64,000 nucleotides of DNA from CAYVTV01 sp964526475 (GCA_964526475.1 CAZGKF010000012.1:1-64000); one strand, 5' to 3'. Positions 1-8,804 are shown, counted from the stretch's first letter. Numbers and translations: made by a program. Notes: generated by a model not told the origin, from the sequence alone.

Positions 1-4
1 AAAG

Positions 5-42
5 CCTCAGGTTCGCACAATCCGTGGACGTCCTGCGCACAT
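5..42 (-). repeat. 38-bp dispersed repeat, inverted copy of 30179-30216
   Basis: These 38 bases are the exact reverse complement of 30179-30216. They include the 8-bp palindrome GGACGTCC. Both copies lie just downstream of a gene (nadE here, a TIM-barrel isomerase gene there). The match ends at base 5, close to the window edge, so a larger related element may continue outside the window. Confidence 0.8.
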
Positions 43-95
43 AAGCTTTCTTTTTTGCCTTTTGCCAACTATCCTTTTCCAGCCGACTAAGCTTT

Positions 96-118
96 CCCCT
101 CCCTCGCTGGGGGAGGGG
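96..118. repeat. GC-rich perfect hairpin downstream of nadE
   Basis: CCCCTCCC at 96-103 pairs perfectly with GGGAGGGG at 111-118 around a 7-base loop. No T-run follows on either strand, so it is not a standard intrinsic terminator. It could stabilise 3' ends or be part of a dispersed repeat. Confidence 0.4.
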
Positions 119-401
119 ATACAGGGGAGGGGCAGTTGACTATTTGTTTATTGAGGTATTGTTTTATAATGTTTGTATCGGTTCTTGCTTCTCAGGTCTC
201 GCCCTTCTTACTTCTCAATTCTTCATTCCTTGTTCTGAAATCAAAAATGCACATCTCTTCTTAAGGCAGAACAAGGAACAAAAGAATGCAGAATGCAGAA
301 AATTATTATTCTTGTCTAAACCTTTTCCCCCAATCCTTTGCCCTAAGCCTCTTCCTGCAATTGCTACTGCCAACTGCCAACTTTTTTCCTGTGCCCACCC
401 C

Positions 402-1382
402 CTACCCCCTCAACGCGCTCATCCTCAGGTACTCTGTTGTTTTTCTCTTGCGTTCGAAATTCCTGTACAGTGCTTCGACCTTTTCCCCGGCTTCCCCCAT
501 TACTTCAGCAACTTCTTTGGCTGAGTAACCGTTTTCAAATCCATACCAGTACCTGTCCATCAGATCAAAAGGAAGCTGGTAGAAAAACTCCTCCTGGGTT
601 TGTTCGGCTGAATAGGTATCTGTGGTAGGTATTCTTTCAATAATTTCCCGGGAGACACCAAGGTATTCTGCGAGTTGATAAACCTGGGTCTTGTAAAGAT
701 TACCTATGGGCATCACATCTGCTCCCCCGTCTCCGTATTTTACAAAGAAGCCCTGCTCCTGCTCATGTTTATTTGGGGTACCGATTACTGCATAGTGAAG
801 TGACTCTGCGTGGTAATAAAGCATGGCCATTCTTGACCTTTGTTTGAAATTCGAGGCAGCCACGATCTGAAGATATTCCTGTACCGGTAATATCTGATCT
901 TTTGCATTCCCCTTCTCATCAATAATGGTAAGGGAAAAAACCGGCGGGAGGTTAGTGTTCAGAACACTCTGTTTTATCCCTATCTTCATTTTATGTGTTT
1001 CCGGATCATATTCAGGAAAAATTCTCTTTACCGCTTCATCGCGTCTCTGGTAGCACCTGAAGCCTGTCAGGGCAGGAGTAATTTCTTCTTTTATTGTTTT
1101 CACTCCGTATTTCTCTGCCAGTGCTTCCGCTAAGACTTCACTGTCGGGGCTGGAATCTTTCTCGGGCATTAATACCCCCAGCACTTTTTCAGGTCCGAAT
1201 GCTTTTACTGCAAGCGCCAGGCATACAGAAGAGTCAATGCCGCCGCTGATCCCTATTACTGCACCATTCCGTTTTAATACATGCAGAACATCATGACGAA
1301 GTTTTTCACTTATCTCATTTACTGTAATTTCTACATTTTCCAGAAGTACGATGTCTTTCGTATAAGGTTTTTTATTTGACAT
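402..1382 (-). CDS. nadE: NAD+ synthase (long form, polysaccharide-locus type)
   Basis: ATP-pyrophosphatase of the NAD synthase family, which amidates nicotinic acid adenine dinucleotide to NAD+ in the cytoplasm. The PP-loop SGGIDSS is at residues 46-52, and the later blocks IGTPNKHE and KYGDGGADVMPIGNLYK are typical of the family. At 326 aa it is about 50 residues longer than common ammonia-dependent NadE; the extra sequence lies mid-protein (about residues 120-180). There is no glutaminase domain, so ammonia must come from solution or a partner. It lies at the 3' end of the polysaccharide locus, but 519 bp of repeat DNA and its own candidate promoter separate it from the amidotransferase gene. 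The family is clear. Housekeeping NAD synthesis is the default role; a locus-specific amidation role is only inference. Confidence 0.9.
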   Translation of the reverse strand: MSNKKPYTKDIVLLENVEITVNEISEKLRHDVLHVLKRNGAVIGISGGIDSSVCLALAVKAFGPEKVLGVLMPEKDSSPDSEVLAEALAEKYGVKTIKEEITPALTGFRCYQRRDEAVKRIFPEYDPETHKMKIGIKQSVLNTNLPPVFSLTIIDEKGNAKDQILPVQEYLQIVAASNFKQRSRMAMLYYHAESLHYAVIGTPNKHEQEQGFFVKYGDGGADVMPIGNLYKTQVYQLAEYLGVSREIIERIPTTDTYSAEQTQEEFFYQLPFDLMDRYWYGFENGYSAKEVAEVMGEAGEKVEALYRNFERKRKTTEYLRMSALRG

Positions 1383-1454
1383 TTTTTATTAATATTTTAA
1401 AAGTATCTGTAATTAAGGTGTAACTAATAAAAATGGCTAAGATCTCTTATTTAA

Positions 1455-1462
1455 CAAAGTTA
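1455..1462 (-). promoter_or_regulatory. Candidate -7 element for nadE
   Basis: The minus strand reads TAACTTTG, matching the Bacteroidota -7 consensus TAnnTTTG, about 73 bp before the nadE start codon. No good -33 TTTG is seen at the expected distance. It suggests nadE is transcribed independently of the genes beyond the repeat block. Confidence 0.35.
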
Positions 1463-1479
1463 ATCAAAAAGACGCAAAA

Positions 1480-1858
1480 ATCGTTGAATTGATTGTTTAA
1501 TCGTTGAATCGCTATTAATTGTTTAATCGTTGAATCGCTGAATCGTTGAATCGCTATTAATTGTTGAATTGTTGAATTGTNNNNNNNNNNNNNNNNNNNN
1601 NNNNNNNNNNNNNNNNNNNNNNNNNNNNNNNNNNNNNNNNNNNNNNNNNNNNNNNNNNNNNNNNNNNNNNNNNNNNNNNNTGAATTGTTGAATCGTTGAA
1701 TCGTTAAATCGTTAAATCGTTGGATCGTTGAATCGCTGAATCGTTGAATCGTTGAATCGTTGAATTGTTGAATTGTTGAATCGTTGAATCGTTAAATCGT
1801 TAAATCGTTGGATCGTTGAATCGTTGAATCGCTGAATCGTTGAATCGCTGAATCGTTG
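1480..1858. repeat. Tandem 8-bp word repeat containing an assembly gap
   Basis: A long degenerate array of an 8-bp unit, mostly TTGAATCG with variants TTAAATCG, TTGGATCG, CTGAATCG and TTGAATTG. It is interrupted by exactly 100 Ns (1581-1680), a placeholder for a gap of unknown size, so the true array may be longer. It separates nadE from the amidotransferase gene and has no coding potential. Confidence 0.9.
1581..1680. other. Assembly gap (100 N)
   Basis: A run of exactly 100 Ns inside the tandem repeat array. The length is a conventional placeholder, so distances across it are unreliable. Confidence 0.98.
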
Positions 1859-1901
1859 TCTTTGTATTCCACAATTACACAATTAAACGATTCCACATTT
1901 T

Positions 1902-3860
1902 CTAAACAATCCGCATATTCTTCAATTGCCCAACCATAAATTCTGAATTATTATTTTCAATGAATTGGTGATAAAGAAGATGAGTGGAAATAACCGCTGT
2001 TAGCAGCATATCGTCAACTTCCGATGTAATACCGGTTTTTTGAATCCTTGAAAGAACGGAGGTCAATGATTTATAATCAAACACGCCTGCCTTCCTGGTG
2101 AAAGATTCGGAAAGCATAAGTTTTACATACTCGGGAGGATCAGAGGATAAAAACACATTTCTTACAGGTGCCCTGTAAGGTTGTTTTGTCCGGTTTATAA
2201 TATTTTCAGGGATTTTGTTTTTAAGGAGCTTTTTCAGCAGGTATTTTTCCGTCAATCCTTTAAGCTTATATTCCGCCGGCAGGCTGGCGCAATACTCTAT
2301 TAAACGGTAATCGAGGAAGGGATATCTTCCTTCCACAGAGTTTGCCATACCCATTCTGTCACCCTGGGTGGACAGAAGGTATCCCGACATGAAAACAGTA
2401 GTTTCGAGCCACTGGGATTTTGCCAGGGAGTCCCATGAATCAAAATTCCCGGGTAATTCTCTCTCAAGCCTTGTTAAGGGTGAATAATTTATCAGACCTT
2501 CCCTGATATGATCCGCAAAATGTTTTTTTATATGATTGGAATTGTTCCATCTCAGGAGATGTGAGTAAAAGGGATTTTTCACATCTTCCAGTTTATAGCC
2601 AAAAAACATTTTAAGTACGTTTGTACCAGAATTACTTATTTGGGGGATATAGGGATATAATTTTTTCAGGAGCAGCGGACGGATTTTTGAGTTTGGCTGT
2701 GAGGCCCAGAATCTTCTTATAGCCATTTCCTTAAAGATATCGTAGCCGGCGAAAATCTCATCCGATCCTTCTCCTGTAATGACCACTTTAATCTGGTTCT
2801 CTCTCACCATTTTTGAAAGCAGAAGCATGGGGGCAGGAGCAGTCCGTGTCATGGGGGTCTCTGAGTGCCAGACTACTTTCGGGAATATTTCAGCTATTTC
2901 ACGGGAAGTACATACATAAGATTTGTGTGTTGTTTTAAGGTATTTAACAGCTTCATCCTGATAATGACTCTCATCAAAATCCTTCTCATTAAACCCAACA
3001 GAAAAAGTATTAAGTACACCGGGTTCGATATTTTTTATGTATGCTGCAGTTGCACTTGAGTCTATTCCCCCGCTCAGATATGCTGCAACTTTAACATCTG
3101 CCCTTAAACGGATCCTGACGGCATCTGTAAATAATTCATTAACATGTTCAATGGCTTCAGGCAGGGAAATATAAGCAGCCTTATTATCAAAACGCAGATC
3201 CCAGTATTTTTCAGTTTTTAATCCTGATCGGTTAAAGACAGCACAATGTCCGGGAGAAAGCTCATATATGTCCTTAAACAAGGTATCAGGCGAGAGGGTT
3301 GTCCAGAAGGTTGTAACCTGGGCCAGGTTTTCCGGGCATAATTCCCGTGCAAGCCTTTTTTGTTGCAGCAAAGCTTTTATTTCTGATGCGAAGGAAAAGA
3401 CCTTATCGTGAATATTATAATAAAGTGGACGAATTCCCACTCTGTCTCTGGCCAGGAATAATTCTTCCTTAAGTTTATCCCAGATAGCAAAAGCAAACTG
3501 TCCGTTTAATAAATCCAGGCATTTCTTTCCATACACTGCATAAAGCCGGATTAAGACTTCGGTATCGGATTTAGTCCTGAAAACAATTCCCTTTTTTTCA
3601 AGCTCCAGTCGAAGTTCCTTATAATTAAATATTTCACCATTAAAAACAATCCAGTACCTGCCTGAAGGATCAGAAAGAGGCTGTTGACCTCCGGAAATAT
3701 CTATAATACTTAAGCGTACATTGCCTATCGTTGCGCAGGGGGAATGGTAAATCCCGCTCTCGTCGGGTCCGCGGTAATAAATAGCGCGGAGCATTGATTC
3801 AAGGGTATTTTTTTGATTTATCTTACTCTGGTAATCAATAATACCTGCTATTCCGCACAT
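1902..3860 (-). CDS. asnB: Glutamine-dependent asparagine synthase-like amidotransferase (copy 1)
   Basis: Class II glutamine amidotransferase fused to an asparagine-synthetase ATP-PPase. Cys2 (MCGIAG) is the expected glutaminase nucleophile, NGEIFNY (74-80) is a glutamine-site block, and SGGIDSS at 263-269 is the PP-loop that activates a carboxylate by adenylation. The length of 652 aa is normal. It begins 2 bp after the stop of the acyl carrier protein gene, so the two are surely cotranscribed, in an operon with Wzc- and Wza-like export genes. Copies in exopolysaccharide loci are often not true asparagine synthases but amidate other carboxylates. The tight link to a carrier protein makes a carrier-bound acyl group a candidate substrate (inference). 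Plain asparagine synthesis is the alternative. Confidence 0.88.
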   Translation of the reverse strand: MCGIAGIIDYQSKINQKNTLESMLRAIYYRGPDESGIYHSPCATIGNVRLSIIDISGGQQPLSDPSGRYWIVFNGEIFNYKELRLELEKKGIVFRTKSDTEVLIRLYAVYGKKCLDLLNGQFAFAIWDKLKEELFLARDRVGIRPLYYNIHDKVFSFASEIKALLQQKRLARELCPENLAQVTTFWTTLSPDTLFKDIYELSPGHCAVFNRSGLKTEKYWDLRFDNKAAYISLPEAIEHVNELFTDAVRIRLRADVKVAAYLSGGIDSSATAAYIKNIEPGVLNTFSVGFNEKDFDESHYQDEAVKYLKTTHKSYVCTSREIAEIFPKVVWHSETPMTRTAPAPMLLLSKMVRENQIKVVITGEGSDEIFAGYDIFKEMAIRRFWASQPNSKIRPLLLKKLYPYIPQISNSGTNVLKMFFGYKLEDVKNPFYSHLLRWNNSNHIKKHFADHIREGLINYSPLTRLERELPGNFDSWDSLAKSQWLETTVFMSGYLLSTQGDRMGMANSVEGRYPFLDYRLIEYCASLPAEYKLKGLTEKYLLKKLLKNKIPENIINRTKQPYRAPVRNVFLSSDPPEYVKLMLSESFTRKAGVFDYKSLTSVLSRIQKTGITSEVDDMLLTAVISTHLLYHQFIENNNSEFMVGQLKNMRIV

Positions 3861-3862
3861 TA

Positions 3863-4147
3863 TTAATTATTTATTTTCCTGGAGACGAATTCTGTGATTG
3901 CATTAACAGATTCAAAGTTTTCCTCGATCAGGTCAGCATCTGTGGTCTTAATCTTAAATTCTTCTTCAATAAATGCGATGAGCATCATGAAACCCATGGA
4001 ATCGAAGTATCCTTCTTTAAAGATCAGTGAATCATCATGAATTTTTTCGATATCAACATGAACAGCTTCTTCAATATATGCTTTAACTTTTTCTTTAACC
4101 AGGGCAAGGGCAGGATCTGAATTCATAGGTAAAAAATATAATAACAT
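3863..4147 (-). CDS. Acyl carrier protein
   Basis: A 94-aa carrier protein. Ser50 in FDSMGF matches the conserved DS(L/M) motif that receives the 4'-phosphopantetheine arm, and the surrounding helices (EEEFKI, a C-terminal EFVSRK) fit the four-helix ACP fold. The ATG overlaps the stop codon of the upstream Wzc-like gene (TGATG), which implies translational coupling; an internal ATG at 4126 (MNSDP) would give an 87-aa protein of more usual length. It is not near fatty acid synthesis genes, so it is probably a dedicated carrier for a polysaccharide substituent or the substrate of the neighbouring amidotransferase. The fold is clear and the cargo unknown. Confidence 0.85.
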   Translation of the reverse strand: MLLYFLPMNSDPALALVKEKVKAYIEEAVHVDIEKIHDDSLIFKEGYFDSMGFMMLIAFIEEEFKIKTTDADLIEENFESVNAITEFVSRKINN

Positions 4148-6570
4148 CAGGCAGTTTCCTCTTTAACTTCTTTTATTTTTTTATTTGGGGATGTTTTCTG
4201 TTTCTCTCTGTTAAAATAATTATCATAATGTCCGTAATAGCTTTTCTTTATATTCAAATCATTAAATATAATATCAAAATTTTCAATATTATTAGTATTA
4301 AATCTATTAATAACATCATTAAATACATCTCTCCGGGTGTAATTATTCCTGCAAACAAGAAGTATCTGATTTACATATTTCATAAGTAGGGTAGCATCAG
4401 CAACGATACCCGCAGGAGTGGTATCAAGAATAATATATTCATATTTGTTTTTAAGAAATTCTATCAATTCATCTATTTTTCCTGATTCTATTAATTCAGA
4501 AGGATTTGGCAATAATGGTCCTGCTGGTATAAAAAACAGATCTTTAACGAATGTATTATGAACAATATCCTCCTTTGATGTATGATTTACCATAAAATTA
4601 GACAAACCCTGAAGATTATCTTTCCTGAATTTTGTATGCAGGGTAGGTCGTCGCAAATCACAGTCCATAATAATTGTTTTATAGCCAACTGCAGCAATGG
4701 AAGCTGCAAGGTTGAAAGAAACGAAGCTTTTACCGTCCTGTGGTTGAGAAGATGTGACTAAGATTATTTTATATGATTGCGAATCAAGCTTCAGAAATAA
4801 ACTACTTCTAAGGTTTCTGAATGACTCTGCCAGGGAAGATGCCGGATGCTCAGCCACAACTGCTTCAGTTTTATAATAATTGCTATAAATTACACCTAAA
4901 ACAGGTTTTTCTGTGAAATGCTTAATATCATTAATAGATGTAATCCTAATGTTAAAATATTTTTTTAGCAATATGAAAACAGAAGGAAGAACAAGCGCCA
5001 TAAAAAGCGCAAATAACCAATTTACTTTTCTTTTTGGTGACAAAATGGCTCTGGATATCCTGCGTGCTGGTTCTAAAATTTCATAATCAGGATTATTGGA
5101 AGCCATTGTTATAGCTGCTTCAGATCTTTTTTGTAGCAGGAAAGTATAAATAGCATCACTAAGATTAAACTTCCTTTGCATACTTACCATATTGAGTTCT
5201 GTTCTTGGCAGGTTTGAAATTTCTCTGGAAAGTTTTTCAGCACGGTAATTCAATTCATTTTGAGTAAGGCTTACTGTATTCAGATTATTTGAAACATTTT
5301 CAATTATTGCTCTTTTTTGGAGCCTTATCTGGTTCTCAATTTGTCCGAGAAACAAATTCTTTTCAGTATTATTGCTTAAAATGTTGGACCTTTGAGCATT
5401 TAAAGAAAGGAGTTCCATAATCAATTGATTCATAATGGGATCAACCACATTAGCAGCAGATGGAGGAGCTAATCCAGCCATGTCTTCATTTTTGTTGAAA
5501 TAGTCTAAAATATAGTTATAATACCTTTCCTGAATCTGCAACCTTGAACGTTCTGTTTCTATTTGTGTCATTTGTTCCAGAGCCTGCTGCCCCTGGTAAC
5601 TTAAATCAGTAACCTGATAGGTTGACCGGAAGTCCTTAAGCTGTGATTCGGATAATAGAAGAGAATCAGATATCTCAGAAATCTGGGCATCAATAAAATT
5701 AATTGTATTATAGGCTATTTTGTTCTTTTTTGCAAGATTATCATTTAAGTAAGTACTAAGATATCTGTTTAAAAACGCAATACTTAAATTAAGATTTTCT
5801 CCCCGGAAATAAACATTAATTAAAGAAGATTTAACATTTGCAGGTTCAGCTATAAGCCTTTTAAGATATTGAAGAGTAAGTCTTTCAATATTATACAGCT
5901 CAAAATAGAAACCATCCATATTGATTTCATCCCCTATGTGTTCCCTGTTCAGAGAAATTGAAAACTTAAAATACTCATTATTGATGGTTTCACTGAAAGA
6001 ATATATATCATCAATCATTAATACATCAAGTTCCCTTACAGTAATATTATCAACATAATTATAAAGTGGGACTTTCTCAGCAGAACATATTAATCTAAAA
6101 GTACTATCGCTTAGAATATTTACATAGAACCTGACATTAACAGGCTGAATATGAGATTTATCAACTGTTACTCTGACAGGAGCATAAGGATATAGCTGCT
6201 GGTCACGTTCCAAAAAATTCGTTCTTTCTCTATAATATCCTACCTCCATATTAAGATCATTCAAAGTAGTCCCTACAAGTGTAAAAGATTTAAGGCTTGC
6301 TATATCATTTGCCAGGTTTCTCGAATCAGAAAAAGCTCCTAATCCACCAAAAAGATTATTAGTTCCACGAAGTAGAGAAGAGCGCCGGTCATCAACCGGT
6401 CCAATTGTTGAATTCACTTCATATATTACTGTTGAATAATTGTTAACCATGTATGCAGTGAATAAACAAATAATAATACTGGCTATATATAAGTATTTAT
6501 TTGCTAAAGCCAATAAAATGAATTCTTTAATATTTGAAGTTTCATTTATTGATTCGTAACGATTTAACAT
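4147..6570 (-). CDS. Wzc-like polysaccharide co-polymerase / BY-kinase
   Basis: An inner-membrane chain-length regulator with a cytoplasmic tyrosine autokinase domain. TM segments lie near residues 27-43 and 520-545; between them is a large periplasmic region with long coiled coil (about 290-480). The kinase has a Walker A (SSQPQDGKSF, Lys614), a Walker A' (IMDCDLRRP) and a Walker B-like IILDTTPAG. The C-terminal tail carries a tyrosine cluster, YYGHYDNYF at 778-786, the usual autophosphorylation site. At 807 aa it is a full-length single-polypeptide Wzc/GumC type. It lies 10 bp downstream of the Wza-like gene and overlaps the carrier protein gene. No cognate phosphatase is seen. It should drive polymerisation and export of the polysaccharide encoded here. 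Confidence 0.92.
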   Translation of the reverse strand: MLNRYESINETSNIKEFILLALANKYLYIASIIICLFTAYMVNNYSTVIYEVNSTIGPVDDRRSSLLRGTNNLFGGLGAFSDSRNLANDIASLKSFTLVGTTLNDLNMEVGYYRERTNFLERDQQLYPYAPVRVTVDKSHIQPVNVRFYVNILSDSTFRLICSAEKVPLYNYVDNITVRELDVLMIDDIYSFSETINNEYFKFSISLNREHIGDEINMDGFYFELYNIERLTLQYLKRLIAEPANVKSSLINVYFRGENLNLSIAFLNRYLSTYLNDNLAKKNKIAYNTINFIDAQISEISDSLLLSESQLKDFRSTYQVTDLSYQGQQALEQMTQIETERSRLQIQERYYNYILDYFNKNEDMAGLAPPSAANVVDPIMNQLIMELLSLNAQRSNILSNNTEKNLFLGQIENQIRLQKRAIIENVSNNLNTVSLTQNELNYRAEKLSREISNLPRTELNMVSMQRKFNLSDAIYTFLLQKRSEAAITMASNNPDYEILEPARRISRAILSPKRKVNWLFALFMALVLPSVFILLKKYFNIRITSINDIKHFTEKPVLGVIYSNYYKTEAVVAEHPASSLAESFRNLRSSLFLKLDSQSYKIILVTSSQPQDGKSFVSFNLAASIAAVGYKTIIMDCDLRRPTLHTKFRKDNLQGLSNFMVNHTSKEDIVHNTFVKDLFFIPAGPLLPNPSELIESGKIDELIEFLKNKYEYIILDTTPAGIVADATLLMKYVNQILLVCRNNYTRRDVFNDVINRFNTNNIENFDIIFNDLNIKKSYYGHYDNYFNREKQKTSPNKKIKEVKEETA

Positions 6571-6580
6571 TTCGTTTATT

Positions 6581-7348
6581 TTAAAATTTAACCCCGGTAA
6601 AAAGCAGTATAGCTATCAGTGTTGTTATTGAACTCAAAAAAGTTGTATATGTTATATTTGAATAACTTGAAGATATAGCATTCAATGGTTCTACCACAAT
6701 CACATCATTAGGGAGTATATAATAGTATTCTTTGTTAGTGATCTTTGAATCGGAGAGATTCAGGCGATAGTGCATGATCTTATCCCCTTCATTCCTGATC
6801 AGGATTATATTTTTCCGGTTACCGTATCTGGTTATCCCTCCTCCAAGACCTAATGCATCATAAATTGTAAGTTTATCCTGGGTAAACTGATAAACCCCTT
6901 GTCTCTGAACCTCACCCATAACCGTAACCTGATTATCAACATATTTAACAACAATGGAAGTATTGGCTACGTATGCACTCAATGCTTCCTGAATACTGTC
7001 AGAAGCTTCTGCTGTTGTAAGACCTCCAACATTTATATTTCCCACAAAGGGGAAATTAATATTTCCTGATTCATCAACAAGATATCCGATAATAGCATTA
7101 CTGGTACCATATCTCATTTCCTCGGCAGCATTGAATATCTGATTAACCTGCGGATCTATACTCAGTACCCTGACATAAAGTTTATCAAAAGGCATTATAA
7201 GTTTCTGACTCCTCGGGTTAACAGCCGGTTCATCAATTTCGGAAAAGTCATTGAAATAACTTAAATTTTTCACCGGAACACATGACATAGTACTAGTAAA
7301 AACTAACACCAGATATATTAAATAATTATATGTTTTTTTTTGCAGCAT
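6581..7348 (-). CDS. Wza-like polysaccharide export lipoprotein (SLBB)
   Basis: An outer-membrane export protein of the Poly_export/SLBB family. A lipoprotein signal ends at STMSC (Cys23). An export domain follows (about 45-135, including YLVDESGNINFPFVG), then an SLBB domain (VTVMGEVQRQGVYQF, about 140-215), and a hydrophobic C-terminal segment (about 230-250) that may form the membrane-spanning part. The 255-aa length is typical of Bacteroidota homologues and shorter than E. coli Wza. It is the first gene of the export operon, followed 10 bp later by the Wzc-like gene, and is preceded by a long gene-free region, suggesting a leader. Confidence 0.9.
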   Translation of the reverse strand: MLQKKTYNYLIYLVLVFTSTMSCVPVKNLSYFNDFSEIDEPAVNPRSQKLIMPFDKLYVRVLSIDPQVNQIFNAAEEMRYGTSNAIIGYLVDESGNINFPFVGNINVGGLTTAEASDSIQEALSAYVANTSIVVKYVDNQVTVMGEVQRQGVYQFTQDKLTIYDALGLGGGITRYGNRKNIILIRNEGDKIMHYRLNLSDSKITNKEYYYILPNDVIVVEPLNAISSSYSNITYTTFLSSITTLIAILLFTGVKF

Positions 7349-7754
7349 TGTTATTTAAATTTAAATCAACGAAAATTTAAAGTAAAATATTTTTTAATCC
7401 AGGTATTTAATATTGAAGTTAAGAATTTTACGTATTATTATCGAAATTGTTACGTTAAAAATTAAAATTAATAAAATCAATTATTTATTAAGCGGATTAA
7501 CAGATAAAAATATAAAATGAATCCTAATAGAAGTTGATTTTTCATAAAAACTTTTCCATGAATTATCTGTTTTGCCGGGCCAGCTTTTTTTTCCATTTTA
7601 ACTCTTCAACTAACAAATATAATGTATTTTAACAAGAAAATCTGTGCCAGGGGAGCGAATTTGCTTGAAATATATGAGGAGTGGATACAGGAAAGTAAAT
7701 ACAGATATTTTCTGTTTGAATTTTTCAGTGATATTTATAATTGTACTTATGCTG
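7349..7754. other. Upstream region of the export operon; no gene
   Basis: 406 bp of AT-rich DNA between the Wza-like gene and the stop codon of the glycosyltransferase gene. The only signal seen is a TATATTTG box on the minus strand at 7614-7621. A small plus-strand open frame here (7644-7844) runs antisense into the glycosyltransferase gene and is not credible. Confidence 0.55.
7614..7621 (-). promoter_or_regulatory. Candidate -7 element for the wza-wzc operon
   Basis: The minus strand reads TATATTTG, a full match to TAnnTTTG. If used, it would give a 5' leader of about 260 nt before the Wza-like start codon at 7348. No -33 TTTG is found at 19-20 bp, so support is partial. Confidence 0.35.
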
Positions 7755-8804
7755 TTAATCTTTTCCCTTATTACTGATATGCTTGCTGATATTGCTATTC
7801 AGATGGAAAAGCTCTTCAAAATACCTTTTACTTTGCAGGGATAAAAATCCCAGGCTGAAGAACTGGATGGCAAGAAGCAGGGTGAAGCCGCCGACAAAAA
7901 ATGCATGCGGACGGTCATTAAAAACCTTTGCAACCGCCAGTGAAAAACGGTCATCAAAAAATTCGGGCTCAAGAACTATTTCAGGGATTACAGCAAAGGT
8001 ATTAATTAACAGCCAGGCTATAATATACAGGGAAATAAGGAATAAAATACCTCCCACGCCGATAAAGAAAATATAAGGCCTGAAAATAAATCCACTCATC
8101 ATGCCCGAGAAAACACCTCTTATAACCCTTATGCTTGAAGTGCGACTGGACTTTATTTTATTTAATTCAGTCCAGTCCAGGTGAGCCGGAACCTCAATGA
8201 TCCTCGCCCTGAGGATCATTGCCTTGTATATGATCTCGGGATTAACTTCGTAGTCTTTGGTTTTAAGGTTAAGGTTTTGAATAAACTCTGACCTGTAGGC
8301 CCTCACCATCCCGGTGAAGGTATGATACTTTTCCTGGGAAGCCATCTTCATGAACCTGTTAACAAACCGGCTCATCATGGCTCTGAAGAAAGGGACAGCC
8401 GTACACCTGCCACCCCTCATATAGGGCGATGCTATTACCACATCTGCACAGGTTTCAAAAAGGGTATCGGCCATTCTTTCAATGTGATCAACTGAATAAC
8501 TGAGATCAATATCCATCACAATGATACAATTTCCCCTGGCTAATTTAAATCCTGTCTGCAATGCCCTCCCAAGGTTCAGGTTTGCCGGATGGTGATATAC
8601 CCTTATTCTTTCATCCACGGATGCAATTTTATCGGCAAGCTCCCCGGTATTATCCTTACTGCCATCATTAATAATCAGTATTTCCCAGCTGTATCTTCCC
8701 TCCAGTGAAATAAGGTATTCTATTATTCTATCCAGATTTTTTTCAATTATGGCAGATTCATTATATGCCGGTAAAAGAATAGTTAATAAAGGTTTAGTCT
8801 TCAT
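7755..8804 (-). CDS. Family 2 glycosyltransferase with C-terminal membrane anchor
   Basis: GT2 enzyme resembling dolichyl/undecaprenyl-phosphate sugar transferases. The nucleotide-binding start LLPAYNE is at about 10-16, INDGSKDNT at 45-53, and a DxD-type metal site in IVMDIDLSY at about 95-103. Two C-terminal hydrophobic segments (about 240-270 and 300-325) anchor it to the inner membrane. At 349 aa it is close to DPM1-like or ArnC-like proteins. It overlaps the end of the acyltransferase gene by 11 bp. It probably transfers a sugar from a nucleotide donor to a polyprenyl phosphate or growing lipid-linked glycan; the sugar is not predictable. Confidence 0.88.
   Translation of the reverse strand: MKTKPLLTILLPAYNESAIIEKNLDRIIEYLISLEGRYSWEILIINDGSKDNTGELADKIASVDERIRVYHHPANLNLGRALQTGFKLARGNCIIVMDIDLSYSVDHIERMADTLFETCADVVIASPYMRGGRCTAVPFFRAMMSRFVNRFMKMASQEKYHTFTGMVRAYRSEFIQNLNLKTKDYEVNPEIIYKAMILRARIIEVPAHLDWTELNKIKSSRTSSIRVIRGVFSGMMSGFIFRPYIFFIGVGGILFLISLYIIAWLLINTFAVIPEIVLEPEFFDDRFSLAVAKVFNDRPHAFFVGGFTLLLAIQFFSLGFLSLQSKRYFEELFHLNSNISKHISNKGKD

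Larger units (their letters stand above)
1..401. other. Gene-free repeat-rich region downstream of nadE
   Basis: No convincing gene is present. The stretch holds one arm of a 38-bp inverted duplication (5-42), a GC-rich hairpin (96-118) and C/T-rich low-complexity sequence with recurring words such as CTTCATTCCTTG (about 190-235) and TGCCAACTGCCAAC (about 367-382). Open frames across it read as composition-driven junk. It lies just past the stop codon of the minus-strand NAD synthase gene. Confidence 0.6.

Noticed and set aside
144..628. Plus-strand frames near the left edge, overlapping nadE antisense
   Set aside because: They run through repeat words and then antisense to a well-supported gene; no domain-like sequence or promoter.
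7644..7844. 66-codon plus-strand frame upstream of the glycosyltransferase stop
   Set aside because: Antisense to the GT gene over a third of its length, with composition mirroring the TM segments on the other strand.
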